A stretch of 64,000 nucleotides of DNA. Source: Alphaproteobacteria bacterium (GTDB taxonomy: Bacteria; Pseudomonadota; Alphaproteobacteria; Acetobacterales; Acetobacteraceae). Below the pieces are notes generated by a model, which was not told where the DNA came from, did no database searches, and saw only the letters and a program-made list of their open reading frames with translations. The stretch is taken from NCBI GenBank assembly GCA_017307285.1, contig JAFKFI010000047.1:62001-126000 (forward strand). Direction: 5' to 3'. The first letter of the stretch is position 1. Every line of letters starts with the position of its first letter. Of the stretch, positions 1-9,379 are shown piece after piece. Made by a program: the position numbers and the translations under genes.

Positions 1-354
1 TGGCAGGCCGATCCGCCGGCGGACGACACGTTTCCTGGCTTCGGCCGCTGCGGCACCGACCAGAACGGCATGTTCCGTTTTGCCACGCTGAAGCCGGGAC
101 CGGTGCCCGGCCGCGGCAATGCCACACAGGCACCGCATATCGCCATCCAGGTGTTTGCGCGCGGCTTGCTGCGCGGCCTCGTCACACGGGCCTATTTCGA
201 GGGCGAGAGCCTGAACGAGACCGACCCCCTGCTCACCGCGATCGACAGCCCGGCACGTCGGAAAACCCTGATAGCCCGCCCGGCGGGCGAAGCCACTTGG
301 CGGCTCGACATTCGCCTGCAGGGCGGCGACGAGACCGTGTTCCTGGACGTGTGA
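1..354 (+). CDS. pcaG: Protocatechuate 3,4-dioxygenase alpha subunit, C-terminal part (cut by window edge)
   Basis: The reading frame is open from base 1 to a TGA at 352-354, giving the last 117 residues of an intradiol ring-cleavage dioxygenase alpha chain. Visible family features are the GFGRCGTD...GMFRFATLKPG stretch and the IAIQVFARGLL strand that is typical of PcaG. PcaG pairs with PcaH (which would lie to the left) to cleave protocatechuate to 3-carboxy-cis,cis-muconate in the beta-ketoadipate pathway. The alpha chain normally lacks the iron ligands, and none is visible here. The stop overlaps the next start as TGATG, so it is translationally coupled to pcaB, the next enzyme of the pathway. 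The start codon is outside the window. Confidence 0.9.
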   Translation, partial: WQADPPADDTFPGFGRCGTDQNGMFRFATLKPGPVPGRGNATQAPHIAIQVFARGLLRGLVTRAYFEGESLNETDPLLTAIDSPARRKTLIARPAGEATWRLDIRLQGGDETVFLDV

Positions 355-1706
355 TGCCGATCAATCCCGCTGACAGCCCGATCATGGGCACGCTGTACGG
401 CAGCGACGCGATGCGCGCGGTGTTCGACGAGCGGGCGTATTTCCAACGCATGTTGGACGTGGAGGCCGCACTGGCGCGGGTGCAAGGCCGGCTTGGCATC
501 ATTCCCGATGATGCAGCAGCCGCCATCGTCGCGGCGGCGCGCGTGGAGAATCTGCGCACGGACGAACTCGCGGCAAGCGCGCGCAACGTCGGCTATCCGG
601 TCGTGGGACTGGTGCAGGGCCTGTCGCGTGCGGCGGGCGAGCATGGCGGATGGACGCATTGGGGTGCGACCACGCAGGACATCATGGACACCGCGACGGT
701 GCTGCAGGTCCGCGCCGCACTCGCGCTGATCCGCGACGAGCTGGTCGGCATCATCCGCGCCTTGGCGGCGCAAGCCGAGCGGCACCGCGCGACGGTCATG
801 GCAGGGCGCACCCATTTGCAGCAGGCGCTGCCGTACACCTTCGGCCTCAAATGCGCGACCTGGCTGATGCCGCTGGTTGGCCACGTGACACGGCTCGACC
901 AGCTTCGACCTCGCGTCGAAGTGGTGGAGTTCGGCGGGGCCGCCGGGACGCTGGCCTCGCTGGGTGAGCAAGGGCTCCCGGTCATGGAGGGGCTCGCGGC
1001 CGAGCTCGGGCTCGCAGCACCGGCGGCTCCCTGGCATGTCTGCCGCGACGGGTTGGCCGAGGCGGTGAGCCTACTCGGCCTCGTCTGCGGCAGCCTCGCC
1101 AAGATCGCGACGGACGTGATCCTGCTCGCGCAGACCGAGGTGGCGGAGCTGGCGGAGCCCTACGTCGCCGGCCGCGGCAGCTCTTCGACCATGCCGCAAA
1201 AGCGCAACCCGATCGCTAGCGAGTACGTGCTCGCCGCCGCGCGCACGGTGCAGGCGTTGGTGCCGGTGATGCAGGGCGCGATGGCGCAGGATCACGAGCG
1301 CGCCACTGGTCCCTGGCAAGCGGAGCTGCTGACGCTGCCGCAAGCCTTCGTGCTGACTCACGGTGCGCTGCTGCACGCCCGCGCCATCGCCGAGGGTTTG
1401 GTGATCGACGCCGAGCGGATGCACCGCAACCTCGACGCGACCGGCGGCCTGATCGTCGCCGAGGCGGTGATGATGGGCTTGGCACCGCATCTCGGCCGCG
1501 GCGAGGCGCATCACGTCGTCAAGCACGCCTGCGACCGGGCGCTCGCCGAAAAAATCGGGCTTGCCGAGGCGCTGGCGCGGGAGAGCGAGGTCTCGGCCCA
1601 TCTGGACCGAGCGGGGATCGAGCGTCTGACAGATCCCGCCGCCTATCTTGGCAGCGCGGACCTATTCATCGACCGCATACTGGCGCACGCAAAACCGTTC
1701 GTCTGA
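354..1706 (+). CDS. pcaB: 3-carboxy-cis,cis-muconate cycloisomerase
   Basis: This 450-residue protein belongs to the fumarase/aspartase superfamily. Its signature loop GSSSTMPQKRNP lies in the C-terminal half and carries the catalytic serine loop. The N-terminal THWGATTQDIMDT motif is the second conserved block. PcaB cycloisomerises 3-carboxy-cis,cis-muconate to gamma-carboxymuconolactone in protocatechuate degradation. I chose the ATG at 354 because it overlaps the pcaG stop (TGATG) and gives a normal N-terminus; an in-frame ATG at 297 lies inside pcaG and is unlikely. The length matches the family (about 350-450). Downstream pca genes (pcaC, pcaD) do not follow, so the cluster ends here. 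Confidence 0.92.
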   Translation: MPINPADSPIMGTLYGSDAMRAVFDERAYFQRMLDVEAALARVQGRLGIIPDDAAAAIVAAARVENLRTDELAASARNVGYPVVGLVQGLSRAAGEHGGWTHWGATTQDIMDTATVLQVRAALALIRDELVGIIRALAAQAERHRATVMAGRTHLQQALPYTFGLKCATWLMPLVGHVTRLDQLRPRVEVVEFGGAAGTLASLGEQGLPVMEGLAAELGLAAPAAPWHVCRDGLAEAVSLLGLVCGSLAKIATDVILLAQTEVAELAEPYVAGRGSSSTMPQKRNPIASEYVLAAARTVQALVPVMQGAMAQDHERATGPWQAELLTLPQAFVLTHGALLHARAIAEGLVIDAERMHRNLDATGGLIVAEAVMMGLAPHLGRGEAHHVVKHACDRALAEKIGLAEALARESEVSAHLDRAGIERLTDPAAYLGSADLFIDRILAHAKPFV

Positions 1707-1942
1707 CCCGAATTCCGGTGAAATCCCGGCAAGATAGAGGGCGGTGCAAGAGCATCCGTTGCGTTCCGTCCCGAAATGCCCCTAACTATCTGCAAGCGTG
1801 ACCTGCAAAAAAGCAGGAACCGTCCATGTTGCATTTGACAGAGGCTGCCAGGTGGGGTGGCCTTGTCGACGCACCGGATCGGGGCAGACTTGGTTGCAGG
1901 GCAGACCGGCATAGACCGGCGGCGATAGGGAAACGTTTACGC

Positions 1943-3286
1943 ATGACACTCAAATCGGGCATTACGCGGCGCGGCGCGCTCAAGCTGGGCGCGGCGGCGA
2001 CCGCGCTGCCGCTGGTCCATATCCGCACTGCGGGCGCTGCGGGCAAGCTGACCATCGCCTTCTGGGATCACTGGGTCCCAGCCGGCAATGACGTGATGCG
2101 CAAGCAGGTACAAGCCTGGGCCGACAAGAACAAGGTCGACGTCCAGGCGGACTTCATCACCTCCAACGGCTTCAAGAATCTGGTCACGATCGCCGCCGAG
2201 GCGCAGGCCAAGCAGGGCCACGACATCCAGGCCCTGCCCGGCTGGGAGACGCAGAACCACCGCGAGTTGCTGGAGCCGATGGACGACGTGATGAAGCGGC
2301 TCATCTCGCAATACGGCGAACCGGACGAGACGGAGCAGTACCTCGCCAAGTGGAAGGGCCACTGGATGGCCGTGCCGACCAGCTCGGGCAACCAGAACAA
2401 GGGCCCCTGCGCGCGCATCAGCGTGCTCAAGGACAAGGCCGGGCTGGACGTGGTCAACATGTATCCGGCCAGGGACGTGCGCACCGACGCGGCGAAGGAC
2501 TGGACCTGGGAGGCCCACCTCAAGGCGGCTGAGGCCTGTCAGAAGGCGGGGATGCCGTTCGCCATCGGGCTCGGCGTCACCGCCGATTCGGTCGATACCG
2601 CCGGTTCGCTGTTCCACGCCTACGGCGCCGAGGTGGTCAATGCAAAGGGCGAGGTTACGGTCGATTCCGACCCGGTGCGCCAGGTGCTCGAATATGCCGA
2701 GAGACTGGTGAAGGTCCTGCCGGCCGACGCGGTGAGCTACGACGACGCCTCCAACAACCGGGCGCTGATCTCGGGCAAGGCGGCCATGATCTGGAACCCG
2801 CCCTCGGCTTACGCCGTCGCCAAGCGCGACGCGCCGCAGATCGCCGCGGATTGCTGGACCTTCCCAGCACCCGCCGGGCCGAAGGGGCGGTTCATGCCGC
2901 TCGGCGCGTTCATGTGGGGCGTGTGGAAATTCGCCGCCAACAAATCGGCGGCGAAGGAAATGATCGAATATCTGATGCAGCGCGACAACGTCGAGGCGCG
3001 CTGCAACGCGGTGGACGGTTACGATTTGCCGCCCTTCCCCAAGATGCTCGATTTCCCGGTGTGGGCGAATGTCGAGCCGCCGAAGGGCACGGTGTTCAAT
3101 TACCCGATGCGTCCTGTGCACGATTCGCAGCACAGCATCGCCTGCTCGCCCGCCCCGCCGGAGATCGCCGTGCAGATCTACAATCGCGGCACGCTGCCGA
3201 CGATGTTCGCCAAGCTGCGGAGCGGCCAGTCGATCAAGCAGACGATCGCCTGGGCACAAGAAGAGCTCGAGGGCTTCACGCGCTGA
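1943..3286 (+). CDS. CUT1-type ABC transporter, extracellular solute-binding protein
   Basis: This is a 447-residue family 1 solute-binding protein. The N-terminus TRRGALKLG followed by an alanine-rich stretch ending near AGA is a twin-arginine (Tat) signal, so it is exported folded to the periplasm. The start at 1943 is preferred because it places the twin arginine about nine residues in; an upstream in-frame ATG at 1826 would add 39 unrelated residues. The body has the usual CUT1 pattern (IAFWDHWVPAGND near the mature N-terminus, NPPSAYAVAKRD midway). It opens a four-gene importer operon. The 236-base gap upstream holds a perfect TTGACA at 1835-1840 without a convincing -10, and a small CCTGC/GCAGG hairpin at 1802-1817. 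The substrate cannot be read from the sequence; a sugar or polyol is the usual case. Confidence 0.88.
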   Translation: MTLKSGITRRGALKLGAAATALPLVHIRTAGAAGKLTIAFWDHWVPAGNDVMRKQVQAWADKNKVDVQADFITSNGFKNLVTIAAEAQAKQGHDIQALPGWETQNHRELLEPMDDVMKRLISQYGEPDETEQYLAKWKGHWMAVPTSSGNQNKGPCARISVLKDKAGLDVVNMYPARDVRTDAAKDWTWEAHLKAAEACQKAGMPFAIGLGVTADSVDTAGSLFHAYGAEVVNAKGEVTVDSDPVRQVLEYAERLVKVLPADAVSYDDASNNRALISGKAAMIWNPPSAYAVAKRDAPQIAADCWTFPAPAGPKGRFMPLGAFMWGVWKFAANKSAAKEMIEYLMQRDNVEARCNAVDGYDLPPFPKMLDFPVWANVEPPKGTVFNYPMRPVHDSQHSIACSPAPPEIAVQIYNRGTLPTMFAKLRSGQSIKQTIAWAQEELEGFTR

Positions 3287-3339
3287 TTGCCCGGAAGGAG
3301 ACAATGACGACCACGTGACCGCTTCCCCATGTCGACATT

Positions 3340-3364
3340 CCCCCGGCTCCCCTGGCGCCGGGGG
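3340..3364 (+). promoter_or_regulatory. Intra-operon stem-loop between binding-protein and permease genes
   Basis: CCCCCGGC at 3340-3347 pairs perfectly with GCCGGGGG at 3357-3364 around a 9-nt loop, followed by TTT. It sits in the 155-base gap between the binding-protein gene and the first permease gene. By analogy with other importer operons, such a hairpin can protect the upstream message or partly terminate, keeping the binding protein in excess. The short T-run makes it a weak terminator at best. Confidence 0.5.
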
Positions 3365-3441
3365 TTTGGTCGGCATCGGGGCACGTGGCGAGTTGGAAGG
3401 GTTCGCGCGCCAACATGCGGCGCGGGATTGGGAGACCGCCA

Positions 3442-4392
3442 ATGGCTGACGGCACCAGTGTTCCGATCGACGCCATCGCCACGCGTCGCGCTCCGGCAAG
3501 GCGGGCAAACGCGATGCAGCGATTCGCGCGACGACGATCGACGATCGCGCTGCTGCTGGCGTTGCCGCTGATTCTGCTGATCGCGGGGCTTGTGGTGTAT
3601 CCGGCGATCTACGCGATCTACCTGAGCATGTTGAACAAGCGCATGACCCACTTCGTGGGGCTCGGGAATTTCGCGTTCCTGCTGAAGCGCCACACGTTCC
3701 AGCTGGTGATCTTTCAGAGCTGCTTCTTCGCGGTCTCGGCGGTGATCCTGAAGGCGATCATCGGCTTCATTCTCGCCCATCTCATGCACAACATCCCGTC
3801 ACGCAATCAGCGCATCTGGCGCGGCCTTTTGCTGGTGCCTTGGGTGATCCCGCTGGCGATGTCGACGCTCGGCTGGTGGTGGCTGTTCGACCCGTCCTAC
3901 TCCGCGTTCAACTGGATTCTGAACGCGCTCGGCTTCCAGAGCGTCCCCTGGCTCGGCGAGACATGGATCGCGCGGCTCTGTGTCGTGGCGGTCAATGTCT
4001 GGTTCGGCACCCCGTTTTTCATGATCATGTATCTCGCGGCGCTGAAGTCGGTGCCCGACCAGCTCTATGAGGCCGCCGCCATCGACGGGGCCGGAGCCGT
4101 TCAGAAGCTGTTCTTCGTCACCCTGCCGATGATGCGCAACATCATCGCGATCACGGTGCTGTTCAGCCTCATCGTCACCTTCGCCGATTTCGACATCGTG
4201 CGGATTCTGACGGCGGGTGGGCCGCAGGACACGACGCATCTGTTCGCGACCTATGCCTTCGTCGTCGGCATCCAGTCGGGCGACATCCCGCTTGGTGCCT
4301 CGGTCAGCCTGTTCATGCTACCGATCCTGGCGATCGCGGCCTTCTTCGTCCTGCGCGGGGTCAATCGTCGCAGCAAGGAGATCGCGGCATGA
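3442..4392 (+). CDS. CUT1-type ABC transporter permease (MalF-like)
   Basis: This 316-residue inner-membrane permease has about six hydrophobic segments, the first being a strongly hydrophobic stretch near residues 35-55. The EAA loop that contacts the ATPase is visible as YEAAAIDGAGAVQKLFFVTL. The start at 3442 has a GGGAG ribosome site just upstream; an in-frame ATG at 3385 also exists. It overlaps the next permease by ATGA (4389-4392), so the two are translationally coupled. It forms the transmembrane pore together with the next product. The substrate is unknown. Confidence 0.88.
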   Translation: MADGTSVPIDAIATRRAPARRANAMQRFARRRSTIALLLALPLILLIAGLVVYPAIYAIYLSMLNKRMTHFVGLGNFAFLLKRHTFQLVIFQSCFFAVSAVILKAIIGFILAHLMHNIPSRNQRIWRGLLLVPWVIPLAMSTLGWWWLFDPSYSAFNWILNALGFQSVPWLGETWIARLCVVAVNVWFGTPFFMIMYLAALKSVPDQLYEAAAIDGAGAVQKLFFVTLPMMRNIIAITVLFSLIVTFADFDIVRILTAGGPQDTTHLFATYAFVVGIQSGDIPLGASVSLFMLPILAIAAFFVLRGVNRRSKEIAA

Positions 4393-5291
4393 GCAGCGCC
4401 ACCACCACGGCCAATGCCGTCGCGGCGACCCGCCGTCGCCACACCCGCAGCTTGGCGAGCCAACGTCGCTGGGCGCTCTACGGCAGCTACGCGGCGCTCG
4501 TCGTGTTCGTCATCATGTTCCTGATCCCGCCGTTCTATACGGTGATGACCAGCCTCAAGACGTCGGCCGAGATTTCGGCGCAGAGCGGCAATCCCTGGTT
4601 CGCGCATAATCCGACGCTGTCGAACTTCATCGAGCTCATAGAAATGCCGGATTTCCAGTATTTCTTCATGAACTCGGTGATGATCACCGTAGTCACCGTC
4701 GTCGTCTCGATGGTGATCTCGGTGATGGCCGCGTTCAGCTTGGCCCGGATGGGGTTCTGGGGCAGCTCGACGCTGGCGACCGGCGTGTTCCTCACCTACC
4801 TGGTGCCTGCCTCGCTGCTGTTCATCCCGCTGTTCCAGATCCTCGGATTTCTTGGGCTCATCAACAACGTGTGGTGTCTCGCGCTGGTCTACCCGACCTT
4901 GGCGGTGCCGTTCTGCACCTGGATCATGATCGGCTATTTCAGCTCGATCCCGAAGGAGCTCGACGAGGCGGCGCTGATCGACGGCGCGGGCTACGTGCAG
5001 ATGCTGCTCAAAATCTTCATTCCCGTCGCCATGCCGGGCATCATCGCCGCGACCATCTTCGCCTTCACGGTGAGCTGGGGCGCCTTCCTGTACCCGATGG
5101 CCTATCTTTATTCGATGGACCAGATGGTGCTGACCGTGGGCATCATCAGCGACCTGGTGCGCGGCGACGTGTTTCAGTGGGGCAAGATCATGGCCGCCTC
5201 GGTGCTGGCGGCGGCGCCCCCGGTCATCATCTACGCGTTCCTGATGGACTACTACATCGCCGGGCTCACGTCCGGCGCAACAAAGGGCTGA
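4389..5291 (+). CDS. CUT1-type ABC transporter permease (MalG-like)
   Basis: This 300-residue MalG-type permease has an N-terminal cytoplasmic Arg/Thr-rich tail followed by a first membrane helix near residue 35. The conserved EAA motif reads [20 protein letters not shown]. The product should pair with the preceding MalF-like protein to form the channel. The start ATG overlaps the stop of the previous gene by four bases. The end of the gene is followed after 17 bases by the ATPase gene, completing the transporter. Confidence 0.9.
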   Translation: MSSATTTANAVAATRRRHTRSLASQRRWALYGSYAALVVFVIMFLIPPFYTVMTSLKTSAEISAQSGNPWFAHNPTLSNFIELIEMPDFQYFFMNSVMITVVTVVVSMVISVMAAFSLARMGFWGSSTLATGVFLTYLVPASLLFIPLFQILGFLGLINNVWCLALVYPTLAVPFCTWIMIGYFSSIPKELDEAALIDGAGYVQMLLKIFIPVAMPGIIAATIFAFTVSWGAFLYPMAYLYSMDQMVLTVGIISDLVRGDVFQWGKIMAASVLAAAPPVIIYAFLMDYYIAGLTSGATKG

Positions 5292-5308
5292 GGGAGACCG
5301 AACAACCA

Positions 5309-6409
<1,101 letters not shown>

Positions 6410-6430
6410 CTCACGCTCGAGGCAAGATGA

Positions 6431-6479
6431 CGGACTGACGTCCGCCCTACGCCGGTCCGGTAGGGCGGACTTCAGTCCG
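6431..6479. terminator. Long inverted repeat between convergent genes
   Basis: A 20-bp arm at 6431-6450 is the inverted copy of 6460-6479 with one mismatch, around a 9-nt loop. It lies between the end of the ABC operon (+) and the end of the small minus-strand gene at 6490, so it could terminate both. There is no clear T-run on either side. The core (tccgccctac) resembles a repetitive extragenic element family seen in many genomes, so it may be a REP-like repeat rather than a dedicated terminator. Confidence 0.55.
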
Positions 6480-6489
6480 CCACTCGCAG

Positions 6490-6702
6490 CTATCGCCCCG
6501 TCGGATTGACCTCGGCGATATACACCAGATCGCCGGTCGCCGTGTCCGGGCCGCCGGGCGGTGCGTCGAACGAGACGAAGTGGCCGTCCTCGCGCTTGGC
6601 GATCCAGCAAGGCTCCTCCGCCGCGGCTTCCTTGGCCTGCTCCACGACTTGGGAGGGAACCGACTTCCACAGATCGTCGTCGAGTACGGTGATACGCGCC
6701 AT
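6490..6702 (-). CDS. Small hypothetical protein (70 aa)
   Basis: This is a 70-residue acidic protein of unknown function. It has no signal peptide or membrane segment. The C-terminal half is rich in Gly/Pro/Asp (FDAPPGGPDTATGDLVYIAE) and looks like a beta-rich fold. The start ATG is preceded on the minus strand by GGAGAGCC, a usable ribosome site. It lies 52 bases downstream of the FAD oxidoreductase gene on the same strand and ends at the inverted repeat. I do not recognise the family. Codon use fits its neighbours, and the strong RBS supports a real gene. Confidence 0.55.
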   Translation of the reverse strand: MARITVLDDDLWKSVPSQVVEQAKEAAAEEPCWIAKREDGHFVSFDAPPGGPDTATGDLVYIAEVNPTGR

Positions 6703-6754
6703 TGCTGGCTCTCCTATCGCTGCTCCGGCGAAAGCGTCCGAGCGCGCAAGGAGT

Positions 6755-7867
6755 TCACGCGGCGAAGCGGCCGGGATCGACCGCGGGTAGGATGCGTCCT
6801 GCCTCCCCCGGATCGCGGCCTGCGATGATATCGGCGATCAGCCGGCCGGCGGCGGGCGAGGTCTGGATGCCGTAGCCGCCCTGCCCCGCACACCAGCAGA
6901 ACCCCTCCGCCCGCTTGTCCCAGCCGAATGCTAGGCTGCCGTCCGGCGTGAAGGTGCGCAGGCCCGCCCAGCTCCGCTCCACCCGACGCACCTCGATGCC
7001 GAGCCCCTGCTGCATCCGGTCGATAGCGATGGCGACGTCGAGTTCCTCCGGTTGCACGTCGTGCGGATGGGTGGGCGTCTGGTCGGCGGGCGACACCAGC
7101 AGCTTGGTGCGCGCCTCGGGCCGCACGTACCAGGTGTGAGCGACCTCGTTGACCATCGGCCAGTCCGCCACCTGCCAGGGGGCGGGGTCGATGATTGCGG
7201 CGGTGCGCCGGCAGGGCACCAGCCTTAGCCCCGGCAGGCCCGCTTGTCGCGCCACCTCGTCGGCCCAGGCGCCCGCCGCGTTCACGACGACGGGGGCCGC
7301 GAAGCGCGCGCCGGCGCTGGTTTCCACCTGCCACACGCCGTCTTGCCGCTCGATGCGGCCCGCGCGATGGCGCAAGGCCAAGACGCCGCCGTGGGTGCGC
7401 ACTTGCCGCAAATAGCCTTGCAGGATCGCGTCGACATCCATGTCGAACGCATCCTCCTCGATCGCAGCCGCGCGCACGTAGCCGGGGCGCAGCGCTGGGA
7501 CCAACTCCCAGGCCTTCGCCACATCGAGTTCGCGCAGCCCGATGCCCTCGGCCAGCAGCGTTTGGAGCTGCGCCTCTTGGCCCGCCGGCGCGACCAGCAG
7601 CATGGCGCGGCGGCGGGTGAGCGGGTGCTCTGTAAAGCCGGCGGGCGGGTGCTCGAAGAACTGGCGCGACAGGCCGGTCAGCGTGCGTACGTCGGGCGGC
7701 CCGTAGTTGAGAATCCAGAACGCGGCGGAGCGGCCGGTACTGTGATAGCCGGCCGCCTCCTCTGCCTCGACCAGCGCCACGCGGTGCGTGGGTGCCAATG
7801 CCGCAGCGCAGGTCGCGCCCGCGATGCCGGCGCCGATGACGATGACGTCGAAATTCCGCGTATCCAT
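6755..7867 (-). CDS. FAD-dependent amino acid/amine oxidase (DAO family)
   Basis: This 370-residue protein starts with a Rossmann dinucleotide motif, VIGAGIAGATC, at about residues 10-20, followed by the acidic VEAEE end of strand 2. The DAO-type RSAAFW segment lies near residue 48. Near the C-terminus GYGIQTSPAAGRLIADII is the second FAD-contact region. The family oxidises amino or secondary amino groups with FAD; the substrate is not identifiable. The start at 7867 puts the Rossmann fold at the correct distance. It is divergent from the hydantoinase-like gene, with only 82 bases between the starts, so the two probably share a control region. Confidence 0.85.
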   Translation of the reverse strand: MDTRNFDVIVIGAGIAGATCAAALAPTHRVALVEAEEAAGYHSTGRSAAFWILNYGPPDVRTLTGLSRQFFEHPPAGFTEHPLTRRRAMLLVAPAGQEAQLQTLLAEGIGLRELDVAKAWELVPALRPGYVRAAAIEEDAFDMDVDAILQGYLRQVRTHGGVLALRHRAGRIERQDGVWQVETSAGARFAAPVVVNAAGAWADEVARQAGLPGLRLVPCRRTAAIIDPAPWQVADWPMVNEVAHTWYVRPEARTKLLVSPADQTPTHPHDVQPEELDVAIAIDRMQQGLGIEVRRVERSWAGLRTFTPDGSLAFGWDKRAEGFCWCAGQGGYGIQTSPAAGRLIADIIAGRDPGEAGRILPAVDPGRFAA

Positions 7868-7949
7868 GCGACGGAGCCTACACCGGACGGGCTTGTGCGC
7901 GCGCCCCCCGCGCGTGACGATGACGTGGGATGAGCAAGGGGGAGCTGGC

Positions 7950-9377
7950 ATGGTCGATCTCGTGGTGCGCGGCGATTGCGTGGTCACGCCGCAGGACACC
8001 GGCGCCTATGACGTGGCCATCGAGGGAGAGCGGATCGTCGCCGTCTCGCCTGCCGGCAGCGGCGCGGTTCCCGAGGGCGCCAGGCTGATCGACGCCCGCG
8101 GAAAAGTCGTCATGCCCGGCGGGATCGACCCGCACGTGCACTGCAAATGGCCGTTGCCCAACCCGGACGGCACCTGGGGCAACACCGACCCGCCGGACGT
8201 GGTGAGCCGTGCGGCGCTGTTCGGCGGCACCACAACGATGATCGACTTCACCCGCACCTCGCAGGGCAGCTCGGTGCAGGATGCCATCGAGAAGCGCGAG
8301 CAGGATTGGAAGGGCCATTGCGCTTGTGACTACGCGCAGCACCTCATGGTCGAGGGCGAGCTGCCCCTCGAGCTGCCGGGTCAGCTCGCCGAGGCGCTGC
8401 AAGCCGGCTATCCCACGGTGAAGATCTTCACCACCGACATCACGCCCTCGCGCAAGGGGCGGATGGTGCATTTCGGCGACATCTCCGAGGTGTTCCGCGT
8501 GCTCGCCGCCAATCGCGGGCTCGGCGTGATCCACGCCGAGGACAACGACATCGTGATGCACATGTACGCCAAGCTCATCCGGGAGCAGCGAACCGGCTTC
8601 GAGAACATGGCGGAGGTGCACAATTCGCTGTCGGAGGATCTGTCGTTCCGCCGCGTCATCCGCCTGGCCGAAAGCATTCCCGGCACGGCGCTCTACATGA
8701 TGCATGTCAGCGCCGCGACCGGTGTGGCCGCGATCCGCGAGGCGCGAGCGCGCGGATTGCCGATCTATGGCGAGTCGCTGCACCAATACATGCTGTACAC
8801 CAGCGACGACTACCGCCGGCCGAACGGACAGATCTATCACACCTACCCGTCGCTGAAATCGCCCGAGGACCAAGCGGCGCTGTGGTCCGGCACCTTGGAC
8901 GGCTCGATCAACTGCGTTGCCACCGACGAGATTTGCTGTACGTTGCAACGGAAACTACAGGGCAAGCGGATCGACGACACCACCGGCGGCAATGCCGGCG
9001 TCGAGCCGCGTGTCGCGCTGATGTACACCGAGATGGTCGGCAAGCGCGCCTACTCGCTGCGCCGCTTCGTCGACCTGGTTTCGACCAACGCGGCACGCGT
9101 TATGGGCCTCTACCCGCGCAAAGGCGCGTTAGCGCCGGGGAGCGACGCCGATATTTGCGTGCTCGACCCGGCGTTGCGGCGGACGATCCGCGCGGCCGAT
9201 CTGCACGAGACCGATTACAGCCCGTGGGAAGGCCACCAGATGAACGCCTGGCCGAGCATGACGATCCTGCGGGGGAAAGTGGTGGTGGAGAACGGCGCCT
9301 ATTCCGGCGATCTGGCCGACGGACGCTGGCTCGAGCGGCGCGTCGACGATGCGATCATCGCCGGGCCGTCTCTGTAG
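7950..9377 (+). CDS. Dihydropyrimidinase/hydantoinase-family cyclic amidohydrolase
   Basis: This 475-residue amidohydrolase has the metal motif H62-V-H64 and a lysine at 158 (TVKIFTTD), where the family carries its metal-bridging carboxylated lysine. A downstream histidine lies in IHAEDND, and the catalytic aspartate is in CVATDEICCTL. Such enzymes open hydantoin or dihydropyrimidine rings. The Asp in ATDE and the Tyr/Ser-rich substrate loop fit the D-hydantoinase/dihydropyrimidinase clade better than allantoinase. The ATG follows an unusually strong AAGGGGGAG site. The divergent FAD oxidase and the following carrier suggest a cyclic-amide or pyrimidine scavenging role, which is inference. 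Confidence 0.87.
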   Translation: MVDLVVRGDCVVTPQDTGAYDVAIEGERIVAVSPAGSGAVPEGARLIDARGKVVMPGGIDPHVHCKWPLPNPDGTWGNTDPPDVVSRAALFGGTTTMIDFTRTSQGSSVQDAIEKREQDWKGHCACDYAQHLMVEGELPLELPGQLAEALQAGYPTVKIFTTDITPSRKGRMVHFGDISEVFRVLAANRGLGVIHAEDNDIVMHMYAKLIREQRTGFENMAEVHNSLSEDLSFRRVIRLAESIPGTALYMMHVSAATGVAAIREARARGLPIYGESLHQYMLYTSDDYRRPNGQIYHTYPSLKSPEDQAALWSGTLDGSINCVATDEICCTLQRKLQGKRIDDTTGGNAGVEPRVALMYTEMVGKRAYSLRRFVDLVSTNAARVMGLYPRKGALAPGSDADICVLDPALRRTIRAADLHETDYSPWEGHQMNAWPSMTILRGKVVVENGAYSGDLADGRWLERRVDDAIIAGPSL

Positions 9378-9379
9378 GC

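Noticed and set aside
192..1037. Minus-strand frame opposite pcaB
   Set aside because: Antisense to an unambiguous enzyme; no family resemblance.
1835..1840. Perfect TTGACA upstream of the transporter operon
   Set aside because: No -10 at 16-18 bases; mentioned in the gene entry only.
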